From contig NZ_JHVI01000008.1 of NCBI RefSeq assembly GCF_000620065.1, forward strand, positions 1 to 64,000: a stretch of 64,000 nucleotides of DNA. Reading direction: 5' to 3'. The first letter of the stretch is position 1, and every line of letters begins with the position of its first letter. Both the position numbers and the translations under genes were made by a program. The DNA is from Meiothermus cerbereus DSM 11376 (lineage in GTDB: Bacteria > Deinococcota > Deinococci > Deinococcales > Thermaceae). Positions 17,015 to 24,993 of this stretch are shown here, in pieces. The notes beneath the pieces were generated by a model, which was not told where the DNA came from, did not search any database, and was given only the letters and a program-made list of their open reading frames with translations.

Positions 17015-17090
17015 TGTTTGGGTAGTTCAGCGCCTTGGTCCTGGGCCGGGTTACGTTCTGTTGCAGGGGTTGCCCGTGATAAGGAGCAGT

Positions 17091-17318
17091 ATGCAAAAAG
17101 GCAAAGTGAAGTGGTTCAATGCAGAGAAGGGCTATGGCTTTATTCAGCGTGAAGAAGGGGAGCCGGACGTATTTGTACACTACAGCGCCATCCAGTCCCG
17201 TGGCTTTCGCACCCTGAATGAAGGTGATGTGGTTACCTTCGAAATCGAGCCGGGTAAGAACGGTAAAGGCCCGCAGGCTGCCAATGTCAATGTGGTAGAA
17301 GCAGCCAAGCGCTTTTAG
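17091..17318 (+). CDS. csp: Cold-shock domain RNA chaperone
   Basis: The 75-residue protein has the CSD with both RNA-binding motifs: KGYGFI (RNP1) and DVFVHY (RNP2), preceded by GKVKWFN. It binds single-stranded nucleic acid and melts RNA structure. The ATG at 17091 has AAGGAG 5 bases upstream. An in-frame ATG at 16971 would add 40 residues that do not belong to the family and is rejected. AGCGC/GCGCT pairing around the stop may help 3'-end formation. Confidence 0.95.
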   Translation: MQKGKVKWFNAEKGYGFIQREEGEPDVFVHYSAIQSRGFRTLNEGDVVTFEIEPGKNGKGPQAANVNVVEAAKRF

Positions 17319-17346
17319 AGCGCTCTTTACAAATGTGAAGAGTAGG

Positions 17347-17377
17347 ACAAAAAAGCACCCGCGGGGGCGGGTGCTTT
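17347..17377 (-). terminator. Terminator of the fab operon (acpP end)
   Basis: An 11-bp stem AAAGCACCCGC/GCGGGTGCTTT with a GGGG loop. On the minus strand the stem is followed by five T, so it mainly stops transcription coming from acpP; it may also stop the convergent cold-shock transcript. Confidence 0.85.
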
Positions 17378-17408
17378 GCGATTACCAGGCTGGCGCAAAA
17401 GAGCAGTT

Positions 17409-17642
17409 TCAGGCTTGCTTGCTCTGGATGAAGTTGATGGCATCCTGCACGGTGCGAATCTTTTCTGCCTCTTCATCCGAGATTTCCAGGCCAAACTTGT
17501 CCTCCAGGCCCATGATCAGCTCTACGGTATCGAGGCTGTCGGCGCCCAGGTCTTCGATAAAGCGGGCTTCGGGTACTACTTTGTCGGCATCAACGCCCAG
17601 TTTGTCTACGATTACTTCTCTTACATCGTCCAGGATTGCCAT
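17409..17642 (-). CDS. acpP: Acyl carrier protein
   Basis: The 77-residue acidic protein carries the [16 protein letters not shown] helix; the Ser of GADSLD takes the 4'-phosphopantetheine arm. It holds the growing acyl chain during type II fatty acid synthesis. It is the last gene of the fabH-fabD-fabG-acpP operon, 63 bases after fabG, with GGAGG before the start and its own -10 box (TAGAAT) in the gap, which fits the high ACP demand of the cell. Confidence 0.97.
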   Translation of the reverse strand: MAILDDVREVIVDKLGVDADKVVPEARFIEDLGADSLDTVELIMGLEDKFGLEISDEEAEKIRTVQDAINFIQSKQA

Positions 17643-17678
17643 ATTTTAACCTCCATAGGGTTTGCTCTACCGTGCGGG

Positions 17679-17684
17679 ATTCTA
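17679..17684 (-). promoter_or_regulatory. -10 box TAGAAT of acpP
   Basis: On the minus strand TAGAAT lies 36 bases before the acpP ATG, in the gap after fabG. The matching -35 would fall in the last codons of fabG and is weak. Confidence 0.45.
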
Positions 17685-17705
17685 CCACATCAAAACCCGC
17701 TTGAT

Positions 17706-18443
17706 TCAGTGTGGGGTCATGCCCCCATCCACGCATAGGGTTTGCCCGTTGATGTAGGCCGCGTCGTCGGAGGCCAGAAAAGCTACCACCTTGGCGACCT
17801 CCTCGGGTTTGCCCAGGCGCCCCGCTGGAATCTGTTTGAGGTACTCGGCCACTATGTTCTCGGGCAGTTTGGCGGTCATGTCCGACTCGATAAACCCTGG
17901 CGCCACCGCATTTACGGTGATGCCGCGGGTGGCGTACTCTTTAGCAACCGATTTGGTAAAGCCAATCAGGCCTGCCTTGGCAGCCACGTAGTTGGCCTGA
18001 CCGGGGTTACCCAGAATGCCCACCACGCTGCTAATGTTGATGACACGGCCCCACTTGGCCCGCATCATGATTTTGATAGCCTCGCGGGTGGTGTGGAAGA
18101 TGGCGCTCAGGTTAGTGGCAATCACCGTATCCCAGTCGTCGTCCTTCATTCGAATCAAAAGGGTATCGCGGGTGACGCCAGCGTTGTTGACCAGAACCTC
18201 GAGCCCCCCTAGGGCTCTGCTGGCATCGGCCACTAGCTGTTGGGCGGCCTGTGGGCTACTCAGATCGGCCCCCAGAACCACCACCTGGCTTGCGCCCAGG
18301 GCCTGGGCCTCAGCGGCGGTTGCCTCAGCGGCCGCCTGGTTACCGGCATAATGTACAGCCAGCGCATAGCCCCGCCGGGCCAGCTCCAGCGCGATGGCCC
18401 TGCCAATTCCCCTCGAAGAACCCGTTACCAGTGCTTTCCGCAT
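17706..18443 (-). CDS. fabG: 3-oxoacyl-ACP reductase
   Basis: The 245-residue short-chain dehydrogenase has the NADPH site TGSSRGIGRAIA, the NNAG motif, catalytic Ser in NISSVVG and the Tyr/Lys pair in NYVAAKAG. It reduces 3-oxoacyl-ACP in each elongation cycle. It lies 14 bases after fabD in the operon. CVDGGMTPH at the C terminus is typical of FabG. Confidence 0.96.
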   Translation of the reverse strand: MRKALVTGSSRGIGRAIALELARRGYALAVHYAGNQAAAEATAAEAQALGASQVVVLGADLSSPQAAQQLVADASRALGGLEVLVNNAGVTRDTLLIRMKDDDWDTVIATNLSAIFHTTREAIKIMMRAKWGRVINISSVVGILGNPGQANYVAAKAGLIGFTKSVAKEYATRGITVNAVAPGFIESDMTAKLPENIVAEYLKQIPAGRLGKPEEVAKVVAFLASDDAAYINGQTLCVDGGMTPH

Positions 18444-18457
18444 GCTACCTCCAGACT

Positions 18458-19378
18458 TTAGCCCTGCGCCACCCTACCCAGGCTCTCGGCAATCTCCTGG
18501 GGGTTGGTAAGGGCGCGGGCCTCGACCCCCTCCAGTGTTCGCCCCACCAGGCCGGTCAGTACCCGCCCCGAGCCAAACTCGAGGTAGGTCTTTACGCCTT
18601 TTTCCTTCAGGTGCTGCAAAATCTCCACCCAGCGCACCGCATGGGTAATCTGCTCCAGCAGCAACTCCCGGATCATGGAAGGGCGGGCTTCGGGCTGGGC
18701 CAGCACGTTGGAGTATACCGGAAAACGGGGGGGGTGCAGCTCAACCTGGGCGAGGTCGGCGCGCAACCGCTCCCGTGCTGGTTGCATCAGCGAGGAATGA
18801 AAGGGGGCCGAAACCGCCAATGGAATTACCCGGGCTTTGTGGCTTTTCAACACCTCGGTGGCCTGGGCCACCCCCGCAGCGGTACCAGAGATGACCGTCT
18901 GTTCGGGGGAGTTGTAGTTGGCTACTTCGACCCCGGCAATGCCGGCGATGAGCTCCTGGATGGTCTGGGCCGGAACCTTCAGGACGGCGGCCATGGCCCC
19001 TGCCCCCACCGGCACGGCTTCCTGCATGTACAGGCCGCGTTTGCGTACCAGACGCAGGCCGTCCTCTAAGCGGAGGGTTTCGGCGGCCACATGGGCCGTC
19101 CACTCGCCCAGGCTGTGCCCTGCTGCAAAGCTGGGGAGCGGCCCACCCGCTTCCAAATAGGCCTGGAAGGCCGCATAGCCCACAGCCAGCAGAGCCGGCT
19201 GCTGATTGGCGGTGAGCTTGAGCTCTTCTTCGGGGCCTTCCCACATTAGCTGGAGCAGGCCCGGCAGGGTGGCCTCGGCCTGCTCGAGGGCCTCGCGAGC
19301 AGCCCTCGAGCCTTCGTACAGCGCCTTGCCCATGCCAATTTCTTGCGACCCCTGTCCGGGGAACAAAGCTGCAATCAT
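18458..19378 (-). CDS. fabD: Malonyl-CoA:ACP transacylase
   Basis: The 306-residue acyltransferase has FPGQGSQ near the N terminus, catalytic Ser89 in GHSLGEW and the His of SAPFHSSLM. It loads malonyl groups on ACP. GGAGGCG precedes the ATG. A 172-base gap separates it from fabH and contains a 17-bp palindrome (19405-19421), so it may have its own regulation. Confidence 0.96.
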   Translation of the reverse strand: MIAALFPGQGSQEIGMGKALYEGSRAAREALEQAEATLPGLLQLMWEGPEEELKLTANQQPALLAVGYAAFQAYLEAGGPLPSFAAGHSLGEWTAHVAAETLRLEDGLRLVRKRGLYMQEAVPVGAGAMAAVLKVPAQTIQELIAGIAGVEVANYNSPEQTVISGTAAGVAQATEVLKSHKARVIPLAVSAPFHSSLMQPARERLRADLAQVELHPPRFPVYSNVLAQPEARPSMIRELLLEQITHAVRWVEILQHLKEKGVKTYLEFGSGRVLTGLVGRTLEGVEARALTNPQEIAESLGRVAQG

Positions 19379-19404
19379 CCAGTCGCCTCCAGTATCACAG
19401 GGTT

Positions 19405-19421
19405 TTGCTTATCATAAGCAA
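19405..19421. promoter_or_regulatory. 17-bp palindrome upstream of fabD
   Basis: TTGCTTAT-C-ATAAGCAA is a perfect 8-bp inverted repeat with a one-base centre, 26 bases before the fabD start. It has the shape of a dimeric repressor operator. No regulator gene is adjacent. Confidence 0.5.
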
Positions 19422-19550
19422 TCTTCTCGATTGGTTTTGCTTGCTGGGGTTCCCACCTGAAGCCCTGGCGTTTGATTTTGACCTGACCTGCACCGAAAGC
19501 TTCAGACGGGGTTCTTAGATGCGTCTGTTCGTGCCTGGCTGCTTGCTGTC

Positions 19551-20528
19551 TTAATCTGGCTGCCACCAGGTCATCACGCTGGCTGCCCAGGTGAGCCCAG
19601 CGCCAAAAGTAACAAAGAGGATATGGTCGCCGTTGTGGATTTTCCCTGCGTCCAGGGCTTCCTGCAGGGCGATGGGCATGGAGGCTGTGGAGGTGTTGCC
19701 ATAACGGTCTACGTTGACCCAAACCTGTTCGGGGGGCAGTTGCAAACGCTCACGGGCGGCCTCAATGATACGGGCGTTGGCCTGGTGGGGAATCAGGTAC
19801 TTGATGTCTTCGGGCTTGAGGCCCGCTTTTTCGATGGCCTCGAGGGTCGCGGTGTTCATAACCCGCACCGCAAACTTGAAGACCTCCCGCCCGTTCATGT
19901 AGGCATGCTGGCTCATGGGGCTGCCATCGGGCAGCCTGTCGGCGATGCAGCGCAGCATGAGCTCCTTACCGCCAGAGCCGTCAGCCCCCAGCACAAACGA
20001 CTTGAAGCCATAACCCTCCGGTACCGGCCCGATTACTGCCGCCCCAGCCCCATCACCAAACAGCACCGCGGTTGAACGGTCGGTGTAGTCGAGGATTTTA
20101 GATAGGGTCTCGGAGCCAATGGTCAGCACCTTGCGGGCCAGGCCACTGTGCACCATGGCGTGCGCCTGTGCGATGGCATACCCCCACCCGGGGCAGCCTG
20201 CCAGCAGGTCGTAGGCGCCGGCTTTCAGACCGAAGCGGTTCTGTACCAACGCTGCCGTGGCAGGAAAGAGGGCATCGGGGGTATTTGTGGCCACAATCAC
20301 CAGATCTACGCCGTCCAGGGCACCTTGGCCGTGGCGGCGAATCAGGTCTTCTACCGCTTTAAAGGCCAGGTGCGAAGTGAACTCCCCCTCGGCGGCCAGG
20401 CGCCGCTCGCGGATGCCGGTGCGGCTGACAATCCACTCGTCGGATGTGTCCAGGATCTTTTCGAAATCGTGGTTGGTCATCACGCGCGCGGGGGCGTAGG
20501 TGCCAAGGGCAAGGATACCGATATTCAA
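19551..20528 (-). CDS. fabH: 3-oxoacyl-ACP synthase III
   Basis: The 325-residue thiolase-fold enzyme has active-site Cys112 in LLAGCPGWGYA, the His of LIPHQANARII and the Asn of YGNTSTAS. It condenses acetyl-CoA or a branched starter with malonyl-ACP and so starts fatty acid synthesis. In Thermaceae the starters are mostly branched, an inference from family knowledge. The start codon is TTG with AGGAGG upstream. It is the first gene of the fab operon. Confidence 0.96.
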   Translation of the reverse strand: MNIGILALGTYAPARVMTNHDFEKILDTSDEWIVSRTGIRERRLAAEGEFTSHLAFKAVEDLIRRHGQGALDGVDLVIVATNTPDALFPATAALVQNRFGLKAGAYDLLAGCPGWGYAIAQAHAMVHSGLARKVLTIGSETLSKILDYTDRSTAVLFGDGAGAAVIGPVPEGYGFKSFVLGADGSGGKELMLRCIADRLPDGSPMSQHAYMNGREVFKFAVRVMNTATLEAIEKAGLKPEDIKYLIPHQANARIIEAARERLQLPPEQVWVNVDRYGNTSTASMPIALQEALDAGKIHNGDHILFVTFGAGLTWAASVMTWWQPD

Positions 20529-20552
20529 CTTTGCCTCCTAAAGCTGCCCAAA

Positions 20553-20558
20553 AGTATA
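20553..20558 (-). promoter_or_regulatory. -10 box TATACT of fabH
   Basis: On the minus strand TATACT lies 24 bases before the fabH TTG, with TAGGAGG between them. The -35 region is weak. Confidence 0.5.
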
Positions 20559-20650
20559 GGGCACTTCAACAAAGATAACACCCCCTTGTGTCCGAATGCA
20601 GCTTGAACCAAGTTCAGATGCCAGCCCTTGGGGTTCATATAACCCCGCCA

Positions 20651-20690
20651 AAAAAACAACCCCAGACGACAAGCCCTGTCGGTCTGGGGT
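20651..20690 (-). terminator. Terminator of rpmF
   Basis: A stem CCCCAGAC/GTCTGGGG with an inner GACA/TGTC pairing is followed on the minus strand by TTGTTTTTTT. It separates rpmF from the fab operon. Confidence 0.85.
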
Positions 20691-20705
20691 GAGGAGCAGC
20701 AAGGC

Positions 20706-20897
20706 TCAGGCCTTGACTTCCAGTATTTTCTTCCCGGCGTAATAGCCGCAGCTATCGCAGACGGTGTGGGGCGGGATCATGGTCCCACAGTTGGCGCACT
20801 TGGTGAGGGTGGGGGCCGTAAGGGTGGAAACGGCAGCCCGGCGGATGTCCCGACGGGACTTGGATACTTTTTTCTTAGGTACGGGGTGCTTGGCCAT
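20706..20897 (-). CDS. rpmF: 50S ribosomal protein L32
   Basis: The 63-residue basic protein starts MAKHPVPKKKVSKSRRDIRR and has a zinc ribbon made of CANC and CDSC, as in C+ type L32. It sits upstream of the fab operon, a common arrangement in bacteria, but the terminator at 20651-20690 cuts the two apart here and plsX is absent between them. Confidence 0.97.
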   Translation of the reverse strand: MAKHPVPKKKVSKSRRDIRRAAVSTLTAPTLTKCANCGTMIPPHTVCDSCGYYAGKKILEVKA

Positions 20898-20986
20898 CTT
20901 GGGTCACTTCCTTTTGGAATATCAACCCCTCGGTGGGGTTGTGCTCGGCAAACCGCTCTCCAATCTACAGGCTGAAGGCCAAAAGG

Positions 20987-21748
20987 TCAACCCAAAAGCT
21001 CCACCCGGTCGCCCTGCTTCAGGCCAAGCTGTTCGTGGGCATTGCCCAGGTGTATGGCAACCTCCAGCAGTCCGGCGCTGCCCACATAGGCCAAAGCGCT
21101 TCCCACCGGAACCTCGGCATAATGGGAGGCTACCGGAACGCGGTGGTAGCGGATACGTACGGTCTTGCCACGTATCTGGGCGGGAGTAGCCAGCAGGGTG
21201 GTAATGGCATTGCCGAAGCGGTCGAAGGTCAGAATCTCGCCGTGGGTGCCAAAGTTCAGGTGAATGGGCAGGCGTACTAGCTGGGAAACCGGCAGCTCGG
21301 GGCCAAAGTGGGCGGGTTCGACCCCCGATGCCAGGTGGGCGGCGACGGGCCCAAACACATCGCGCCCGTGGAAGGTGGCCGATTTTCGGGGCAGGTGGTA
21401 GGTAGGGTTCTCGAGCAGGTACGCTTTACGGGGTGGGTCTTGCAAATAGGCCAGGGTGAGCAGGCCATTGTCCGGGGCCACATAGCAAAGCCGCTGTCCA
21501 ATTACCAGCACGGCCCGGCGGCTCGAGCCCACCCCAGGGTCTACCACTGCCAGTACCACCGATTGCCGCGGCAGATAAGGTACCGATTCGTACAAAATGT
21601 AGCTGGCGCGGTTGAGGTCGCCGGGAGGAAGGTTGTGGGCCAGGTCGTGAATCATCACCCCTGGTGCGATTTGCCGCATGACTGCCTTGACTACCGCAGC
21701 GTAGGGATCGGCTAGGCCAAAGTCGGAAAGGAAGAAGATTTCCTGCAT
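20987..21748 (-). CDS. SAM hydroxide adenosyltransferase (DUF62 family)
   Basis: The 253-residue protein has the DUF62/fluorinase-like fold motifs: SDFGLADPYAAVVKAVM at the N terminus, VVDPGVGSSRRAVL, APDNGLLT, TFHGRDVFGPVAAHLA and FGNAITTL. These enzymes split S-adenosylmethionine with water to adenosine and methionine. The Asp-Arg-His set typical of the hydroxide enzymes is consistent with what is seen. TAGACT ends 8 bases before the ATG, so the gene is leaderless and transcribed alone. Confidence 0.85.
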   Translation of the reverse strand: MQEIFFLSDFGLADPYAAVVKAVMRQIAPGVMIHDLAHNLPPGDLNRASYILYESVPYLPRQSVVLAVVDPGVGSSRRAVLVIGQRLCYVAPDNGLLTLAYLQDPPRKAYLLENPTYHLPRKSATFHGRDVFGPVAAHLASGVEPAHFGPELPVSQLVRLPIHLNFGTHGEILTFDRFGNAITTLLATPAQIRGKTVRIRYHRVPVASHYAEVPVGSALAYVGSAGLLEVAIHLGNAHEQLGLKQGDRVELLG

Positions 21749-21756
21749 CTGTAAGC

Positions 21757-21762
21757 AGTCTA
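21757..21762 (-). promoter_or_regulatory. -10 box TAGACT of the DUF62 gene (leaderless)
   Basis: On the minus strand TAGACT ends 8 bases before the ATG at 21748. Confidence 0.55.
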
Positions 21763-21921
21763 TACAAAAAGGGATTGCTGCACAGCCCGCATGAGCGCCT
21801 TCAGGGTATGGGTGTTGCTGCCATCAGCAACGCGAACCCTGCCCCGGAATCTTTTTTGCGCTTGGCGGGAAGGTGCAGCACAGAGGCTTGCTCGCACAGC
21901 GATTCTTTGGGTACAGCAGGG

Positions 21922-23418
21922 TCAGCCAACCAGCAGGGTTCGTACAAAAGGCATATTGGCTACCAGCGCCAGAATCAACCCAGCCAGTACCCAGGCTGTA
22001 GCCCCAGCCAAAGCACCCTTTGTACGCATATACAGCCACCCCAGAAAGAAACTCGCCGCCAGCAGGAAAACTGTAGGCCCAGGGATTGCCAGAGCAAACA
22101 GCAGCGAAACCATAAAGGCGCTTAGCTCCTTGTAGCGCTCCTTAAAAATCGGATAACCCACCCCCCGGATGACCACCTCGAGCAAAGCCAGTCCAAAAAA
22201 GATGGTGTACACGGTGCCGAGCCCGCTCAGGCCCAGGGGCTTGGCCAGGTAGGAGTACAGGCCCAGCAAGGCCAGCAAGACCAGACCCGCCCACGTACCT
22301 TCAACCCAGCTCGACCTTGGCCCCAGTGCCCGCATCATGCCTTCCTGCCCTACCATCTGATAGGCAATCAGCAAGGCAAAAGACCCCAGCAAGAAATAAA
22401 AAACCGGACGTACAACCTGACCCTGGAAGGGGGTAAATGCGGCCAGCAAGTTCTGATAAAGCACCTGTCCGATTCCCACACTGGCCAGGCCTGCTAAAAC
22501 AAGGGCCAGTATTAGCCACAGGTGGAGGGAGCCAGGCCCAAAGCGCCGCTCATTGCCCATCTCTACAGTACGCATGGGCTCAATGCGGCTCTCGCCGTAC
22601 AGCAAAAGTGCCAGATAAAGCAAAAACACCAGCAACCAGGGCCAGACCTTGCTTAATAAGCTGCTGGGCAGGCTTATCCTCGAGGAGAGCTGGCGCAAAA
22701 CCAAAGAGCCTTTATCAAACTCTCCCAGGCCGTAGTAGACCATTGCCAGCAAGCCCAGGGTTTGGGTGTAGTCCCCCTCCAAGGGTCCCAGGCGGGGCAA
22801 AACCTCCTCGAGGGCCTCCGCTGCGGCGCGGGTGTCGCCCGAAAGCCACATCAAACGGGCTTTTGCGAGCTGTTCTTTGGGGCTGTTGCCCAGCAAACCC
22901 AGGGCTTCCTGAGGCCGTCCCAGCCGCTCTGCTAAGCGGGCTGCGCCCAGGCGGGCCTCTTCCGAGGCGGTTATCCGCCGGTAGGTGGCATAGGCCTCCT
23001 CGTAGCGGCCCAGCGCTTCGTTAATCCGCGCCCGTAAAAGTACCGCTTCGGTGTTCAAGCCACTGGGCAGACGCTGTAGCGCTTCGGAAGGTCGGCCCAG
23101 CGATAGCAAATAACGAGCTTCTAACAGGGCTACCTCGGGATCTTGTGGCTCGAGCTGCTTCATTTGCTGGAGGAAGGGCTGGGCTGCGCCAAGGTTGTTT
23201 TCCTCCAGGTAAATGCGCCCAAGCAATTTGATGCTGGGCAGATGGTTGGGGTTGGCTACCAGCGCCAGTTGGCAGGTGGCCCGGGCGCTATCGCGCACGC
23301 CCTGGTCGTAGAGGGCCTTGCACTGGGCATAATAGCCCTCGGCGCCAAGTTGAGCACTGGCCGTGAACGCAAATAAGGCGATTCCCACGGCAAAAGGAAT
23401 CGCTCGTAACGCTAACAT
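21922..23418 (-). CDS. TPR protein fused to a degenerate CPBP (CAAX protease-like) membrane domain
   Basis: The 498-residue product has a signal peptide (MLALRAIPFAVGIALFAFTASAQ), about six TPR-like helical pairs (25-250), then about eight membrane helices. The last 90 residues resemble the CPBP/Abi intramembrane protease fold: EVVIRG for EExxxRG, FALAIPG for FxxxH, and GWLYMRTKGAL for the third motif. The second Glu and the His residues are missing, so it is probably not a protease. The ATG at 23418 is preceded by TACACT with a 6-base gap (leaderless); an in-frame ATG at 23457 lies upstream of that promoter. Function unknown. Confidence 0.65.
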   Translation of the reverse strand: MLALRAIPFAVGIALFAFTASAQLGAEGYYAQCKALYDQGVRDSARATCQLALVANPNHLPSIKLLGRIYLEENNLGAAQPFLQQMKQLEPQDPEVALLEARYLLSLGRPSEALQRLPSGLNTEAVLLRARINEALGRYEEAYATYRRITASEEARLGAARLAERLGRPQEALGLLGNSPKEQLAKARLMWLSGDTRAAAEALEEVLPRLGPLEGDYTQTLGLLAMVYYGLGEFDKGSLVLRQLSSRISLPSSLLSKVWPWLLVFLLYLALLLYGESRIEPMRTVEMGNERRFGPGSLHLWLILALVLAGLASVGIGQVLYQNLLAAFTPFQGQVVRPVFYFLLGSFALLIAYQMVGQEGMMRALGPRSSWVEGTWAGLVLLALLGLYSYLAKPLGLSGLGTVYTIFFGLALLEVVIRGVGYPIFKERYKELSAFMVSLLFALAIPGPTVFLLAASFFLGWLYMRTKGALAGATAWVLAGLILALVANMPFVRTLLVG

Positions 23419-23424
23419 GGGGGT

Positions 23425-23430
23425 AGTGTA
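23425..23430 (-). promoter_or_regulatory. -10 box TACACT of the TPR-CPBP gene (leaderless)
   Basis: On the minus strand TACACT ends 6 bases before the ATG at 23418. It decides the start against the upstream ATG at 23457. Confidence 0.55.
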
Positions 23431-23449
23431 ACATGCCCGTTCGGAGTTG

Positions 23450-23477
23450 TTGTCCACAGATGCACATCAGGTAAAAT
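23450..23477 (+). promoter_or_regulatory. Promoter of the TPR secretory protein
   Basis: TTGTCC (23450-23455), a 16-base spacer and TAAAAT (23472-23477). It is divergent from the promoter of the TPR-CPBP gene, only about 20 bases away. Confidence 0.55.
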
Positions 23478-23524
23478 CCATCGCGGTATCGTGGTGATTC
23501 ATGAGCCGTTATAAGGAGGAATCT

Positions 23525-24214
23525 GTGAGGAATATGCTACTGGGGCTGGTGTTGTTGCTTTCCATGGGTTTGTCCCAGAATGTTGCATCGGTGGACAAAT
23601 TGCTGGATGACGGAAAGTTTCAGGAAGCCTACGAGGCAGGATTGCGATTGGGCAACGCCGAAGGATTTGTCCTGGCTGCCAAAGCCGCCAGCTACTTTGC
23701 GGGTTATCAGGCCAAGGACAGCGAAAAAGCCGACTGGTTTGGCCGGGCCGAGTCTGCCGCCCGCCGTGCGATTCAAGCCGATGCCGACAACGCCGAGGCC
23801 TATTTTGAGCTGGCTCGAGCCCAGGGTCGCCTCTCGCAGTACCGGGGCATTCTGGAAAGCCTAGGGCTGGCCAGCAGCATCAAGGAGAACCTGGACAAGA
23901 CCCTGCGCCTGAACCCCCGCCATGCCGGGGCCAAAGTGGCGCTGGCGCTGTGGCACCACTCGCTCATTTCCAAAAACGTGGGCTGGTTGTACGGGGCCAA
24001 CGGCAACCAGATTATGCCGCTGTTCAACGAAGCTATCCAGCTCGAGCCCCAGGCCATCATCCACAAAGTAGAACTGGCCGGGGTGCTGGCCGCCCAGGGG
24101 AAGAAAGAGGAGGCCCGCAAGCAGTACGAGGCGGCCCTGGCCATCGCCCCTAAAACCGCCGCCGACCGCTATGACCTCGAGCGGGCCCGCCGGGAACTGG
24201 CCGCTTTGCGCTGA
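23525..24214 (+). CDS. Secreted TPR protein of unknown function
   Basis: The 229-residue protein starts with GTG at 23525 behind AAGGAGGA, which gives signal peptide MRNMLLGLVLLLSMGLSQ. The rest is helical with TPR-like pairs: EKADWFGRAESAARRAIQAD, YFELARAQGRLSQYRG and a final KKEEARKQYEAALAIAPKTA. It is probably periplasmic and protein-binding. It is divergent from the TPR-CPBP membrane protein with a shared control region, so the two may act together. Confidence 0.7.
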   Translation: MRNMLLGLVLLLSMGLSQNVASVDKLLDDGKFQEAYEAGLRLGNAEGFVLAAKAASYFAGYQAKDSEKADWFGRAESAARRAIQADADNAEAYFELARAQGRLSQYRGILESLGLASSIKENLDKTLRLNPRHAGAKVALALWHHSLISKNVGWLYGANGNQIMPLFNEAIQLEPQAIIHKVELAGVLAAQGKKEEARKQYEAALAIAPKTAADRYDLERARRELAALR

Positions 24215-24317
24215 GGAGCCAGGCCAACCGGGTATACACACCCTGCGCGGTGGGTTTGATACAATTCACCGGGCGACTGGCCCAGGTTTTTAAACCCAAC
24301 TTTCAAAAGGAGCTTTT

Positions 24318-24893
24318 ATGAACGACCCTTTTGGCCGTATCCCTGGTTGGAACCCCCAGCAGCGCGTAGGCCTGTTTGTGGATACCCAAAACCTCTATCA
24401 TTCGGCCCGCGACTACTACGGACAGAACGTCAACTTTGAAAGCCTGATGCGCTTTGCTATTGGCAACCGCCAGTTGGTACGGGCCACGGCCTATGTGGTC
24501 GAGCGCGAGCACGACACTTCGGCCTGGCCCTTCATCTACAAGCTTTCTACCATCGGCTTTCGGGTGCGGCGGATGAACCTGACCCTCAAGGAAACCACCG
24601 ACGAAGGCAAACCCATCTACGAGGGCAACTGGGACATGGGCATTGCTGCCGACATGGTGCGGCTGATGCACACCCTGGATGTGGTGGTGCTGGGCAGCGG
24701 CGACGGCGACTTTGTGGACATTGTAGAGGTGCTGATGGAGCGCGGCATCCGGGTAGAGGTCATTGCCTTCAAGGAGACCACCTCGCAGAAGCTGATTGAC
24801 GCGGTAGACCGTTTTATTCACCTACCCGAGATCGAGAATGCCTTTGTACCGAGCAAAGAGCGGGAACGTACGGTGATACCGCGAACGGAGTGA
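24318..24893 (+). CDS. NYN/LabA-type (PIN-like) nuclease domain protein
   Basis: The 191-residue protein has a NYN domain: VGLFVDTQNLYHSARD with the first acidic residue, GNWDMGIAADMVRLMH with central Asp residues, and VVVLGSGDGDFVDIVEVLME with the conserved SGDGDF. The acidic cluster suggests a metal-dependent RNase of the LabA/DUF88 family. AAAGGAG precedes the ATG. The substrate is unknown. The last 25 residues are charged and probably disordered. Confidence 0.82.
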   Translation: MNDPFGRIPGWNPQQRVGLFVDTQNLYHSARDYYGQNVNFESLMRFAIGNRQLVRATAYVVEREHDTSAWPFIYKLSTIGFRVRRMNLTLKETTDEGKPIYEGNWDMGIAADMVRLMHTLDVVVLGSGDGDFVDIVEVLMERGIRVEVIAFKETTSQKLIDAVDRFIHLPEIENAFVPSKERERTVIPRTE

Positions 24894-24993
24894 AAGGTTT
24901 CCAGGAGATGCTCGTCCGCCTGATGGCACCGGTGCCGGACAGGCTGGCTAAAGCTCGAGATCCAAACCACCTGAAGTCGGCTAGCCCTTATCT

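Larger units (their letters stand above)
16690..17090 (+). other. Intergenic region with terminator and long cold-shock leader
   Basis: The first 100 bases hold the terminator of the binding-protein gene. A promoter lies at 16892-16921. The rest (about 16928-17090, roughly 160 bases) is the probable untranslated leader of the cold-shock gene and contains one short ORF (16952-17014). Confidence 0.6.

Noticed and set aside
16971-17090. N-terminal extension of the cold-shock protein from ATG 16971
   Set aside because: The extra 40 residues are not part of the family, and AAGGAG stands right before the ATG at 17091.
22437-23024. Plus-strand frame of 195 codons inside the TPR-CPBP gene
   Set aside because: Arg/Pro/Ser-rich translation antisense to a gene with clear TPR periodicity and membrane helices.
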